Part shown: positions 25,944 through 34,724 of the stretch, one piece after another
Layout: the number at the start of each line of letters is the position of its first letter
Position numbering within the stretch: position 1 is the first letter of the stretch
Assembly: GCA_021413865.1 (NCBI GenBank)
Contig: JAIOPN010000017.1
Coordinates: 1 to 64,000, forward strand
From: Planctomycetota bacterium
Lineage (GTDB): Bacteria; Planctomycetota; Phycisphaerae; Phycisphaerales; Phycisphaeraceae
DNA: 64,000 nt
Reading direction: 5' to 3'
Program-made: the position numbers and the translations under genes
The notes under the pieces: generated by a model
The model's database searches: none
Told to the model about the DNA's origin: nothing
Seen by the model: the letters and a program-made list of their open reading frames with translations, nothing else

Positions 25944-26948
25944 TCACGGCTTCGCCGGCTGGGTCTGAGGGGCGGGGACGACCCTCGTTATCATCAGGGA
26001 CGGGGCCTTCTCGATGACGCCCAGTTCGACGAGTTGCTTGGCGAGCGTGTCCCATCGCTCCGGGTTCATGGAGCCCAGGCCGTGGGCCTTGGTTTCCTCG
26101 GTTTCGATCAGCGGCTTCTGCGCGGCGGCGGCGGCGGCGAAGGTCTCCGCGTCCATCGATGGGTTGAGATTCTGCATGAGGGTATTGGCGGGCCCCGGGT
26201 TGGCCAGGTAGGCGGCCCAGCCGTCGCGCACCGCGCCGACGACGGCCTTCACGAGGGCGGGGTTCGCCTTGAAATAAGCTTCGCTCGTCACCATCACCGC
26301 GGTGTACGGGTTGTAGCCCGCGTCGGCGATGAGGAATGTCCGGGTCTCGATACCCGCGCGCTTGGCGGCGATCGGCTCGGAGGTGACGAAGCACTGCTGC
26401 GTCACGTTGGCGCCGGAACGGAAGAGGCTCAGGTCCCCGCTGGGCTCGACGACGGTGACCTTGTCGAACTTGTACTTGTTCTGCAGGAACTTGACGTAGG
26501 GCAGCCCCTTTTCCATCGCGACCGTGCCGGACTGGCCGAAGATGTCCCCGATCTCCTTGAAGCCGCGCTCGGCGTGGGCCATGAGCCCCTGCGGGCAGAT
26601 CTGATAGACGGCGAAGAGCGGGACAACATGATTGCCTCGCGCCCTGGCGATGAGAACCTCATCGGCGCTGACGATGGCGAACTCGACGGAGCCGGAACCG
26701 ACCATCTGGATGGTCGGCGCGCCAACTCCCCCCTCGACCACCTTCACGTTGATGCCGCGTTTCTCGAAGTCCCCGTTGAGCTGCGCCGCGAAAAACCCGC
26801 CAAACTCGGGGTCCGCCTTCCAGTTGAGTTGGAGGGTGACGGCGGGCATCGCAGGCCCGGTGGCGGGCGGCGCGGCGGGCTGCCGATCACAGGCGGCAAG
26901 AAACAAGGCGGCGGCGATGGCGAGGAGGGGTGCAAGCTTGGCGGGCAT
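25944..26948 (-). CDS. ABC transporter substrate-binding lipoprotein (NMT1/THI5-like)
   Basis: A 334-residue solute-binding protein. The start at 26948 has AGGA six bases upstream and gives a lipoprotein signal (LLAIAAALFLAAC, lipid-modified Cys20). The mature part opens with VTLQLNWKADPEFGGFFAAQ, the NMT1/THI5 signature seen in binding proteins for thiamine precursors, riboflavin, nitrate, taurine and other sulfonates. Later VEFAIVSADEVLIARARG and GYNPYTAVMV fit the same fold. It is the last gene of an ATPase-permease-binding protein operon on the minus strand. The ligand cannot be assigned; no thiamine or FMN riboswitch is visible upstream of the operon. Confidence 0.88.
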   Translation of the reverse strand: MPAKLAPLLAIAAALFLAACDRQPAAPPATGPAMPAVTLQLNWKADPEFGGFFAAQLNGDFEKRGINVKVVEGGVGAPTIQMVGSGSVEFAIVSADEVLIARARGNHVVPLFAVYQICPQGLMAHAERGFKEIGDIFGQSGTVAMEKGLPYVKFLQNKYKFDKVTVVEPSGDLSLFRSGANVTQQCFVTSEPIAAKRAGIETRTFLIADAGYNPYTAVMVTSEAYFKANPALVKAVVGAVRDGWAAYLANPGPANTLMQNLNPSMDAETFAAAAAAQKPLIETEETKAHGLGSMNPERWDTLAKQLVELGVIEKAPSLMITRVVPAPQTQPAKP

Positions 26949-26978
26949 GGGGTGTCCTGGGATTAGGTGCATGCCCCA

Positions 26979-27754
26979 TTATGACGCACTCTCCGACGCG
27001 TGCCAGTGCCGTAGCGACAGACGGCCCGCGAGGTTGATCAGAGAGAACATCACCACGCCCAGCAGCGCCGAGAGCAGGAGGATGGCGAACACCTTGTCCA
27101 CGCGCTGCTCGCGCCGCGCCACGCCGATCAATCCACCCAACCCCCCCCCGGTGATGAACTCGCCGACGATCGCGCCGATGACGGCCAGCCCCGCGGCGAT
27201 GCGCAGGCCGGTGAGGATCGACGGCAGCGCCGAGGGGAGTTTGAGCTTGAACAGCGTCGCCACCCGCCCCGCGCCGTAGAGCCTGAACAGGTCGCGCAGC
27301 GCCGGGTCCACCGAGAGCAGCCCGGCGAGAGTGTTGGCGATGACGGGGAAGACCGAGACGATGAACGCCGACGCGACGACCGTGCGTAGGTCGAAGCCCA
27401 GCCAGATCACCAGCAGCGGCGCGATGGCGATGATCGGCACGGTCTGGAAGAAGACCGCGTAAGGGTAAAACGCCCGCTGCACCCAGCCCGCCGAGGTCAG
27501 CACCACGGCGACGATCAGGCCCAGGACCGCGCTGAGCGCGAAGCCGGCGAACGAGCCCTCGGCCGTGCGCAGCAACGCCTCCCACATCTCGCGCGACCCC
27601 GCCCCGTCGGTGAACAGGGCGTGGAACACCGAAGTCGGCGTGGGGACGAGGAACTCCTTCACCCACCCCATGCGCACCGCAACCTCCATGGCCGCGAACA
27701 CCACGACCAGCGGCGTGACCGGCGGCAACAACCGTTTGACCCACGCGGCGATGC

Positions 27755-27758
<4 letters not shown>
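26979..27758 (-). CDS. ABC transporter permease (SsuC/TauC/ThiX-like)
   Basis: A 259-residue inner-membrane permease with about six helices. The family-specific loop that docks on the ATPase is seen as LSVDPALRDLFRLYGAGRVATLFKLKLPSALPSILTGLRI, quoted here only by its key EAA-like residues (LF..GA....F..LPSALP). The GLAVIGAIVGEFITGG segment follows, as in SsuC/TauC. Its start overlaps the ATPase stop by four bases, and the binding-protein gene follows 30 bp downstream. It would pass the captured ligand through the inner membrane. Confidence 0.9.
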
Positions 27759-28561
<803 letters not shown>

Positions 28562-28621
28562 GCGGCCCGTATTGTTGTGCGGCGCGGCCGTGGGGACAAA
28601 TGCGGAGAGGGGTTTCGTGGT

Positions 28622-28650
28622 GCTCAGCGAGCCGGCCCGGCTCGCTGAGC
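28622..28650. terminator. GC-rich hairpin behind the thioredoxin-fold gene
   Basis: GCTCAGCGAGCCGG and its complement face each other across a one-base centre, giving a 12-14-bp stem. It lies directly after the stop of the minus-strand gene at 28653 and before the ABC operon. No T run follows in either direction, so terminator function is uncertain. Confidence 0.5.
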
Positions 28651-28652
28651 CC

Positions 28653-29324
28653 TCACCGCGTCCCTATCGCCTCCGCGACTTTTGTCGCGAGATTCTCGGC
28701 AGTGAGGTCTTTCGCGAGCAGCTTGCCGTCGGGGCCGATGAGGAACACCTGCTGTAGGCAGCCCTCCTGGAAATAATCCACCTGCACTTGTGATTCGTAG
28801 AAGGCCCCGATCAGCGCATGCACGCCCGGCGTCTTGTGCCGTTTGAGATAGTCGTCGATTCGTCGTGGGGCCGGGTCCATGTTGAATTGGATGACCGCCA
28901 GTTTCCCGTTCTTGCTGAACCGCTCATCCACGTCGCGGATGGCGGGCATCATCCAGTCGCATCCCCGCATCCAGAAGCTGACCAGCACATGCCTGCCTCG
29001 GAAATCGGCCAGGCGGATCGGTTTGCCGTCGATGCCTTTGACGTCAAACAGCGGCGCATCGCCGCCGACTTTGACTGCCGGCCCGGTGGTGAAGAACAAC
29101 GACTGCGTGCCGGCGTCGCAGGGAACGTCGGTGTACGCCGCCCCGCCGTCGGGCGGCGGCACGGTCAGGAGCATCGACAGGACCCCCATCGGCGGCACCT
29201 GCCTGAACGTCGGGGTGCCCTTGGGCGGCTGCCTGACCGCCCGGACCGTACCCGATACCGCCCCGGCGGCACGCCCTCGACGCGGAACGTACCGTCTGGA
29301 TGGACGCAGAACCCTGCGCTCCAT
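28653..29324 (-). CDS. 3' part of a frameshifted gene: thioredoxin/TlpA-like domain
   Basis: This frame encodes the C-terminal part of a protein whose first half lies at 29165-30211 in another frame. From TVRAVRQPPKGTPTF onward the sequence reads as a normal continuation; residues before it (MERRVLRPSRRYV...) are out-of-frame translation and not real. The domain begins KVGGDAPLFDVKGIDGKPIRL and LADFRGRHVLVSFWM, typical of TlpA/AhpC-type thioredoxin folds in the periplasm. The active site, however, reads RGCDWMMP with a single cysteine instead of CxxC, so ordinary disulfide reductase activity is doubtful; a peroxiredoxin-like or binding role is possible. The remaining fold (VFLIGPDGKLLAKDL) is complete. 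Confidence 0.75.
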   Translation of the reverse strand: MERRVLRPSRRYVPRRGRAAGAVSGTVRAVRQPPKGTPTFRQVPPMGVLSMLLTVPPPDGGAAYTDVPCDAGTQSLFFTTGPAVKVGGDAPLFDVKGIDGKPIRLADFRGRHVLVSFWMRGCDWMMPAIRDVDERFSKNGKLAVIQFNMDPAPRRIDDYLKRHKTPGVHALIGAFYESQVQVDYFQEGCLQQVFLIGPDGKLLAKDLTAENLATKVAEAIGTR

Positions 29325-30211
29325 GGCCCGTTTGATGCCTCACGCCAGCGACGCTGCCAGTCCGCCCCTTCCGTCGATTTCAGCCAGGCCGCCTGCTGCT
29401 CCATGCTCATTTCGTCACAGGTTTCCGGCCATTCAGCGAGCGAGTAATCGGGCTCAACGCTAAACAAGCCGGCGACGTGCGACATGTCGAAATCCGCCGG
29501 CACATGTCCCGGCGAAGGCGGCGCAATCCTACCCACCACCGGACGGCCGGTGTTTCCCAGCGCGAGCGTGAGCGTCTGATCCGGCTTCACGTCCGCGATG
29601 CGCCACGTCACTGTTTCGCCGTGATGCACGTCATTGACAATGAACATGGTTGGCGCGAAATAAGTTAGATACAAAGCGCCCTCCGCCACCTGATCGAAAA
29701 CAAACCGCCCCTGTTCATCGGCCAGGGTGTGGGCGTTGAACAAGATAAACGGCGCACCTCGGGGCATGGCGGACCATGAGCCTCTCAGATCGAACCGGGC
29801 TTTGGCCATCGCCTTACCGGCCTGATGGAACGTCCCCTCGACCCGGCCCCAGGCGTGCAGCGTGATCCGCGCGTCCCGCCTGAACGCCTCGGAGGTCACC
29901 ACCGCATACCCGGCGGGGCCCTGCGCGAGCAGGCTGAAGGTTCCCTCCGTCGGCTCGAAGGTGAATCGCCCCTCACCATCGCACTGCGTCTGCGGGGCAG
30001 TGTGGTAGACCTCGAACCGCCCGCGTTGATCCAGCCGCCCCCCGCTCTCCGGTCGAATCAGCGACACCTCCGCGCCGGCGACCGGCTTGCCCGCCGCGTC
30101 GCACACGACACCCGTGATCGCATGGTTCTTTTCGTCACCCCGCGCGGCACCGGCCGTCAACAACACGCCGCTCAGCATCACGGCCAACAACAGATAACTT
30201 GAGATGCTCAT
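29165..30211 (-). CDS. 5' part of a frameshifted gene: secreted carboxypeptidase-regulatory-like domain protein
   Basis: The start at 30211 (MSISSYLLLAVMLSGVLLTA) has AGGAG seven bases upstream and supplies a signal sequence. A carboxypeptidase-D regulatory-like beta domain follows (ITGVVCDAAGKPVAGAEVSL), then further beta domains and a helical stretch (EQQAAWLKSTEGADWQRRW) to DGTFRVEGVPPGRYRV. Just there the frame goes wrong: the next residues are low-complexity Arg/Ser/Gly. One added base at 29248-29251 would read RYRV-TVRAVRQPP and join it to the thioredoxin domain, giving a protein of 519 residues. This domain pair is frequent in planctomycetes. The break may be a real mutation or a sequencing error. 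Confidence 0.75.
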   Translation of the reverse strand: MSISSYLLLAVMLSGVLLTAGAARGDEKNHAITGVVCDAAGKPVAGAEVSLIRPESGGRLDQRGRFEVYHTAPQTQCDGEGRFTFEPTEGTFSLLAQGPAGYAVVTSEAFRRDARITLHAWGRVEGTFHQAGKAMAKARFDLRGSWSAMPRGAPFILFNAHTLADEQGRFVFDQVAEGALYLTYFAPTMFIVNDVHHGETVTWRIADVKPDQTLTLALGNTGRPVVGRIAPPSPGHVPADFDMSHVAGLFSVEPDYSLAEWPETCDEMSMEQQAAWLKSTEGADWQRRWREASNGPWSAGFCVHPDGTFRVEGVPPGRYRVRSGRSGSRPRAPRRSGRCRRWGSCRCS

Positions 30212-30270
30212 GCCGGGCTCCTGTGAAGACTCGAGCATGGTCTGGCCGTCTCTATGTTACTTGATATGCG

Positions 30271-31065
30271 TCACCACGGCCGGACATTGTGGATATGGTG
30301 CGTCGCCGCGCCGGCCATGTCGCCCTTGTGCAGACGGTAAACCGGGATGTGCGGGGCGCAGAGCACGCGGAGCGGGAGGTGGACCTCGCCCAAGCCGCGC
30401 GAAACGAGGCCCAGCGTGTCGCGGTGGCGGAGCATGCCGGACGTGAGGCCCAGCGGCAGGTCGGTCGAGTTGCGCAGCGCCCGGGCTCCGGGGAGGCGGC
30501 ACTGCCCGCCGTGCGTGTGGCCGCAGAGCGTGAGGTCCGCGCCGAACTCGGAGGCGTGCGGCAGAAGCTCGGGCGAGTGCGCGAGCATGAGCCGGAGCGG
30601 CCGGCCGTGCTGCTGCCGCCGCGACCGGCGGGCGCGGAGCAGGAGCGCCACACTGTCGAACCTGTGGGCGGCGTCGAAATCAAGCCCGAGGATTTCCAGG
30701 CTCAGCTCCGGGACATACCCACACTCGTTGGCGAGCCAACGGACCGGCATGTCGCGGCAGTAGTGCCGGAAGGCGGGCGTGTCGTGGTTGCCGAAGACGC
30801 CGAAGATGCCGCGGCTGGGCGTGACGGCGGTGACGATGTCGCGCATCACGCCGACGGCGGCGGCCTCGTCGCCGGGGTAGGACATGTAGTCGCCGGTGAG
30901 CACGAGCATGTCGGGCTTAGCGTCAGCGATCGCGGCGACGATGTCGCGGTGCCGGCGGCGCGGCCGGCGGGTATGCAGGTCCGTCACGTGCGCGATCCGC
31001 AGCCCTTCCATCGCCGGCGGCAGGTGCGGCAGGGCGACGTCGAATTGGTCGATCAGTGAGCCCAT
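30271..31065 (-). CDS. metallophosphoesterase (YkuE/calcineurin-like)
   Basis: A 264-residue two-metal phosphoesterase. All five metal-binding blocks are seen: VTDLHTR, LTGDYMS, FGNHDTP, MLAHSPEL and CGHTHGGQ. The GHTHGGQ ending is typical of the YkuE/LpxH-like membrane-associated subgroup that acts on lipid or nucleotide phosphoesters. No signal sequence is present. The start at 31065 (MGSLIDQF) is preferred because the frame further upstream is translated from a palindromic repeat. An AGAGG lies ten bases before the ATG. It is transcribed towards the frameshifted gene with 59 bp between. Confidence 0.88.
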   Translation of the reverse strand: MGSLIDQFDVALPHLPPAMEGLRIAHVTDLHTRRPRRRHRDIVAAIADAKPDMLVLTGDYMSYPGDEAAAVGVMRDIVTAVTPSRGIFGVFGNHDTPAFRHYCRDMPVRWLANECGYVPELSLEILGLDFDAAHRFDSVALLLRARRSRRQQHGRPLRLMLAHSPELLPHASEFGADLTLCGHTHGGQCRLPGARALRNSTDLPLGLTSGMLRHRDTLGLVSRGLGEVHLPLRVLCAPHIPVYRLHKGDMAGAATHHIHNVRPW

Positions 31066-31080
31066 CTGCGTTTGGCCTCT

Positions 31081-31160
31081 GGACGAGCCGCGACCGTGAG
31101 GGAGCGGTCTTCTCCGGAAATCCCTGACCGGAACCGCTTCCTCGCGGTCGCGGCTCGTCC
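31081..31160. repeat. palindromic repeat element, family A (copy 2)
   Basis: Twenty-eight-base arms (GGACGAGCCGCGACCGTGAG...) with two mismatches at 31081-31108 and 31133-31160 around a 24-bp centre. It shares the arms of the element at 23557-23636 and again sits just before the start of a minus-strand gene. Confidence 0.85.
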
Positions 31161-31309
31161 AGCCCCCATCCCCAAGTCCCGGCCCCATCACATTATGGGG
31201 CAAAGCCCTGTTGTCATTCGGACCGAAACATTCTAGAGTTGAGTGGCGCAAAGTCCGTGCCATTCGGCCCAGACGGATCGCACCCGGCACGGCAACCAGG
31301 AGCCCGGCA

Positions 31310-32194
31310 ATGGCGAAAATGTTCTACACGCTGGAAGAAACCGCGGCCAAGCTCGGCATCGGCGTCGAGAAGGTCAAGGAAATGGCGGCCGGCGGCAGAC
31401 TCCAACAGTTCCGCGACCGCGACAAGGTTATGTTCAAACGCGAGCAGGTGGACGCCATGTCCCGCGGCGCCAGCGCCGACGAATCGGGCGGCCCGCTCCC
31501 CGTCGCCAACAGCGGCGACACCGACGCCATCGACGTCGCCGATGCCTCGAAGGGCGCCGGCCGAAAAGAAGACCCCCGCTCCGCCACAGGCGTGAGCGTC
31601 TTCGACGCCGACGAGATCGAGCCCGCCGACCCCCGCGCCCAGACACAGGTCACCTCACCCATCCACCAGGACCAAGAACAGCTCGCCCTCGAGAGCGTCG
31701 GCTCCGGCAGCGGCCTGCTCGACCTCACACGCGAGAGCGACGACACATCGCTGGGCGCCGAGCTGCTCGACGAGATATACCCCGGCGGCGGCGAGGCCTC
31801 CGATGCCAAACAGCAGGACTCCGGTGTCCCCGCCTCCTCCGGCGTGTTCGATGGCTCCATCGCCGTTGAGTCCGGCGCCAGCGGCTTGGAAAATCTCCAG
31901 CCCGGCTCGGGCACCGCGAACATGGCGGCAGCCGGCGGCGGCTACGCCGTTATCGAAGAAGCATACGACCCCGCCGGCAGCGGCCTGGCGGCAGGGTTCC
32001 TCATCGGCGCATCCATCGCTTTGATCGTCGGCCTCATCATCGCCATCGGCGCACTGGCCAACGTCCCCACCGGCATCGTTGCCTCCATGACCTCCACGCC
32101 CAGTTCGCTCTTCGTCTGGAACGGCGGCCTGCTGGTCCTCGCGGTCATCATGGGCGTCGCCGGCTTCTTCATCGGCAAGGCGATGGATCGCTAA
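31310..32194 (+). CDS. HTH (excisionase/MerR-like) domain protein with two C-terminal membrane helices
   Basis: A 294-residue protein. The start at 31310 has AGGAG seven bases upstream. Residues 1-48 form a helix-turn-helix of the excisionase type (FYTLEETAAKLGIGVEKVKE, then GRLQQFRDRDKVMFKREQVD). A long acidic, Ser/Gly/Asp-rich region without clear fold follows, including DLTRESDDTSLGAELLDEIY. Residues about 223-250 and 268-290 are hydrophobic helices (GFLIGASIALIVGLIIAIGA; GLLVLAVIMGVAGFFIGKAM). The DNA-binding-like domain would therefore be tethered to the inner membrane from the cytoplasmic side. Similar HTH-plus-membrane proteins are known from planctomycetes without assigned function. 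Confidence 0.78.
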   Translation: MAKMFYTLEETAAKLGIGVEKVKEMAAGGRLQQFRDRDKVMFKREQVDAMSRGASADESGGPLPVANSGDTDAIDVADASKGAGRKEDPRSATGVSVFDADEIEPADPRAQTQVTSPIHQDQEQLALESVGSGSGLLDLTRESDDTSLGAELLDEIYPGGGEASDAKQQDSGVPASSGVFDGSIAVESGASGLENLQPGSGTANMAAAGGGYAVIEEAYDPAGSGLAAGFLIGASIALIVGLIIAIGALANVPTGIVASMTSTPSSLFVWNGGLLVLAVIMGVAGFFIGKAMDR

Positions 32195-32201
32195 AAGACT
32201 T

Positions 32202-32287
32202 GGTGGGGCAGGCTTCCCGGCTGCCGCCGGCTTTCCGAGGCCGGGACCGGATTCAAAAGGAGAGGCAGGCGGGACGCCTGCCCCACC
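32202..32287. repeat. palindromic repeat element, family D (copy 1)
   Basis: Twenty-four-base arms, GGTGGGGCAGGCTTCCCGGC... against GGCAGGCGGGACGCCTGCCC..., with a few mismatches. The centre includes CCGGCTTTCCGAGGCCGG. Two other copies are at 39342-39428 and 42714-42812. Confidence 0.85.
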
Positions 32288-32311
32288 GGACCTCATCCAA
32301 ATCCAACGCCC

Positions 32312-33016
32312 ATGCTTACACGCTACGGCCAACGTGAGTGGATCACGATCATCCTCTTGGGCACGCTGCTCACCGCGGCGGCGATCTACCTGCACTGGTG
32401 GATTCTCGCCGTCCTGCTCGTGCTCTTCGCCCTCGCCCTGCTGAGCTTTTTCCGCGACCCGCCCCGCGTGATCCCCACGCTCAAGGGCATCATGGTCAGC
32501 CCCGCGGATGGCCGGATCAGTTCCATCCACGAGGTCGAGTCCTACGAGCCCTTCGGCGGCGTGCCGGCGACATGCATCCGCATTTTTCTTTCCGTGGCCG
32601 ACGTGCACGTCAACCGCTCCCCCTGCCACGGCGAGGTGCTCTCTATCACGCCCAAGCCCGGCGAATACCTCAACGCCCTCAACCCCAGGTCGGCCGAGGT
32701 CAACGAATCCAACCTCGTCGTGATGGTCCACCCCATCCGCCGCCACCCCGTTGCCGCGGTGCGCCAGGTCTCGGGCCTGATCGCCCGCCGCATCGTCTGC
32801 GACACGAAGGTCGGCCAGACGCTGCAGCGAGGGCAACGCTTCGGCATGATCAAGTTCGGTTCGACGGCAGAGCTGTACATCCCCAAATCGTTCAAGCCCG
32901 ACGTGGCGGTCCGGCTCGGGCAATATGTCTGGGGCGGTAAAACCGTCCTCGTCAAAGTCACCACGCCCGCGGGCTCCGAGAGCGACGAACCGATCACGGC
33001 CACGGCGAAGGCGTGA
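32312..33016 (+). CDS. psd: phosphatidylserine decarboxylase proenzyme
   Basis: A 234-residue enzyme that decarboxylates phosphatidylserine to phosphatidylethanolamine at the inner membrane. Two N-terminal hydrophobic segments (IIILLGTLLTAAAIYLHWWI-like and LAVLLVLFALALLSFF) anchor it. Key motifs are SPADGRISSI, VHVNRSPCHGEV with the catalytic histidine, and FGSTAELYIP, whose Gly-Ser bond is the self-cleavage site that makes the pyruvoyl cofactor on the small subunit. The length fits the short PSD-A type. Family-D repeat lies between it and the HTH gene. No pssA is visible in the window. Confidence 0.92.
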   Translation: MLTRYGQREWITIILLGTLLTAAAIYLHWWILAVLLVLFALALLSFFRDPPRVIPTLKGIMVSPADGRISSIHEVESYEPFGGVPATCIRIFLSVADVHVNRSPCHGEVLSITPKPGEYLNALNPRSAEVNESNLVVMVHPIRRHPVAAVRQVSGLIARRIVCDTKVGQTLQRGQRFGMIKFGSTAELYIPKSFKPDVAVRLGQYVWGGKTVLVKVTTPAGSESDEPITATAKA

Positions 33017-33059
33017 TTTTTTGTGACGACCGCGCTCCCTCTTGCTCCGGGGGAGGGGA

Positions 33060-34565
33060 TCACTCCCGCCCCATCGCCACGACCGCCCTGTAATTCCCGC
33101 TGAAAAACGCCCGCCACGACAGGCGGTCTCGCAACAGTCGCTGCGCCCCGGCTTCACCCTTGTACTTGCCGGCCAAGCCATCGATAAACATTTTTAGTGC
33201 GGCCACGTCCGTGTCGGCAGATGCGAACGCCAATTCAGGCGGCATGGCTTCGAACCGTGCCATCATCGCGGTGCGACGGGCTGGATCAGATTCATCGTTG
33301 ATCACCTTCCACGCCTCCACCAGTTCGTCGTGCGTGTCGATCGCCACCGCCTGCATCACCGGGGCGACCAGCGAGAACATGCTCGGCATGCCTGCGGGGA
33401 ACTCGCGCGCCACCTCGAAGGGTTTGATGTCGCGATCCCGCCAGGTCGCCGTCTCGATTTCGTTGTACATGTCGCGCCGTGCGGGCAGGCGGCGCAGCTC
33501 GTAGCGCTCCGGGCCGTCGGGGACGCCGATCCTCCTCTGCCACAGACCCTGGGCCTCGGGCGAGAGGAGCCATGCGATGAACTCCTCCGCCAGCTCGCGG
33601 TGCGGCGCCCCACGGAAGAGGCTGATCGGGTCGGGCGTGATCGCGGTCATGTTCCCCGGCGGATCGACGTAGCCCACACGGCTGTTGCCGCCCGCCGCGG
33701 GATCGCCGCCGATCGCGCCGACCTGGAACCGTCCGTAGAAATCGATGCACATCCCCGCCGCCGCTTCACCGGCCGAGACATCCACCGGGACCTTCGAGGC
33801 GCTATTCGTGAAATACCGCGCGTTGGCGGAGAGCCGGCGGAGGAGCGACCAGCCCCCGCTCCAGCCCTCGCGGCGGAGGATGGTGTTGAGCGTCGCCGCC
33901 ACCGAGCCCGAGTGCGACGGGTCCGCCAGCGCGAGCCATCCCCGGTAGCGCGGGTCGGCCAGGTCCTGCCACGTTGTCGGCTCGGGCAGGTGGAGCATCG
34001 CCAGCGCGTCGCGGTTGTAGATGATGCCGAAGCTCGAGAGCGCGACACCGATCCATTGCAGCTTCGCGTGGTAGAGCGGAGCGCCGCCGATGGTGGGTTC
34101 GGGAAACGCCTCTCCAAGCAACCCGGGCGGCAGACGGATCGGCACGGTGACGGCGATGGCGGTCTTCGTCTTGTCCGATTTCTCGATGGTCGCGCCGCGG
34201 GCGAGGATGTCGTGCTCCACATCGCCTCCGCCGAAGAATAAATCCTTGCCGATGCCCGAGTCGTCGGCGCCGGCGCTGCCTGCCTTCTGGAACTCAGCGA
34301 GGACCTGCTTCCGCAGGTCGCTCGCCCCGCCGGAGCTGCGCCAGTCGAAATCGATCACGGCTTTCCCGTGCGCCACCCGCCAGCGGTTGAACGCCCGCGC
34401 AAACTCGTAGCGGATATGCTCGTTGTGCGGCGTGGCGATGACGAGCCGATCGGCGGGGTCGGCGTTGCGCACCGCCGCCTCCCCGCGCGGCCGCAACGCA
34501 AACGGCACGCCCAGAACGAGCACCAGCAACCCCACGATGACCAGCCTCGGCGTCCATTCACGCAT
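33060..34565 (-). CDS. extracellular solute-binding protein (Fe3+/spermidine-type), orphan
   Basis: A 501-residue type-2 periplasmic-binding-protein fold. An N-terminal membrane helix (LVIVGLLVLVLGVPFALRPR) lacks a lipobox cysteine, so the protein is either exported or stays anchored. The mature part starts RLVIATPHNEHIRYEFARAF and contains GIIYNRDALAMLHLPEPTTW and WSLLRRLSANARYFTNSASK, matching the FbpA/AfuA class that binds ferric ions or similar oxyanion-linked ligands. The tyrosines that hold iron cannot be placed with certainty. Length exceeds the usual 330-350 residues through a C-terminal helical extension. No permease or ATPase gene is next to it, so its transporter partner must be elsewhere. 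Confidence 0.8.
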   Translation of the reverse strand: MREWTPRLVIVGLLVLVLGVPFALRPRGEAAVRNADPADRLVIATPHNEHIRYEFARAFNRWRVAHGKAVIDFDWRSSGGASDLRKQVLAEFQKAGSAGADDSGIGKDLFFGGGDVEHDILARGATIEKSDKTKTAIAVTVPIRLPPGLLGEAFPEPTIGGAPLYHAKLQWIGVALSSFGIIYNRDALAMLHLPEPTTWQDLADPRYRGWLALADPSHSGSVAATLNTILRREGWSGGWSLLRRLSANARYFTNSASKVPVDVSAGEAAAGMCIDFYGRFQVGAIGGDPAAGGNSRVGYVDPPGNMTAITPDPISLFRGAPHRELAEEFIAWLLSPEAQGLWQRRIGVPDGPERYELRRLPARRDMYNEIETATWRDRDIKPFEVAREFPAGMPSMFSLVAPVMQAVAIDTHDELVEAWKVINDESDPARRTAMMARFEAMPPELAFASADTDVAALKMFIDGLAGKYKGEAGAQRLLRDRLSWRAFFSGNYRAVVAMGRE

Positions 34566-34604
34566 GGTTGGACTCTAACAAAATAAGAGGCTGCCCTTTA
34601 GACA

Positions 34605-34722
34605 AATTGAACCACGGAGATAGCGGAGAGACACGTAAGCAGCGGAGATGAAGCTAAACGAATAATCCATTCCGTGCCTTCTCCGCTTTCTCATCTTGGC
34701 TCCGCGCCTCCGTGGTTCAATT
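34605..34722. repeat. inverted-repeat element, family E
   Basis: Perfect 15-bp ends AATTGAACCACGGAG and CTCCGTGGTTCAATT bracket about 88 bp, with further partly matching purine-rich sequence (GCGGAG, AGCGGAGATG). It fills the 159-bp gap between the solute-binding protein gene and glycerate kinase. Confidence 0.75.
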
Positions 34723-34724
34723 CG

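Noticed and set aside
28562-28652. Thiamine or FMN riboswitch upstream of the NMT1-type ABC operon
   Set aside because: The 91-bp gap shows only a GC hairpin and none of the conserved riboswitch blocks.
29240-29260. Programmed frameshift as the reason for the split thioredoxin gene
   Set aside because: No slippery heptamer or downstream structure is evident at the junction; one missing base explains it.
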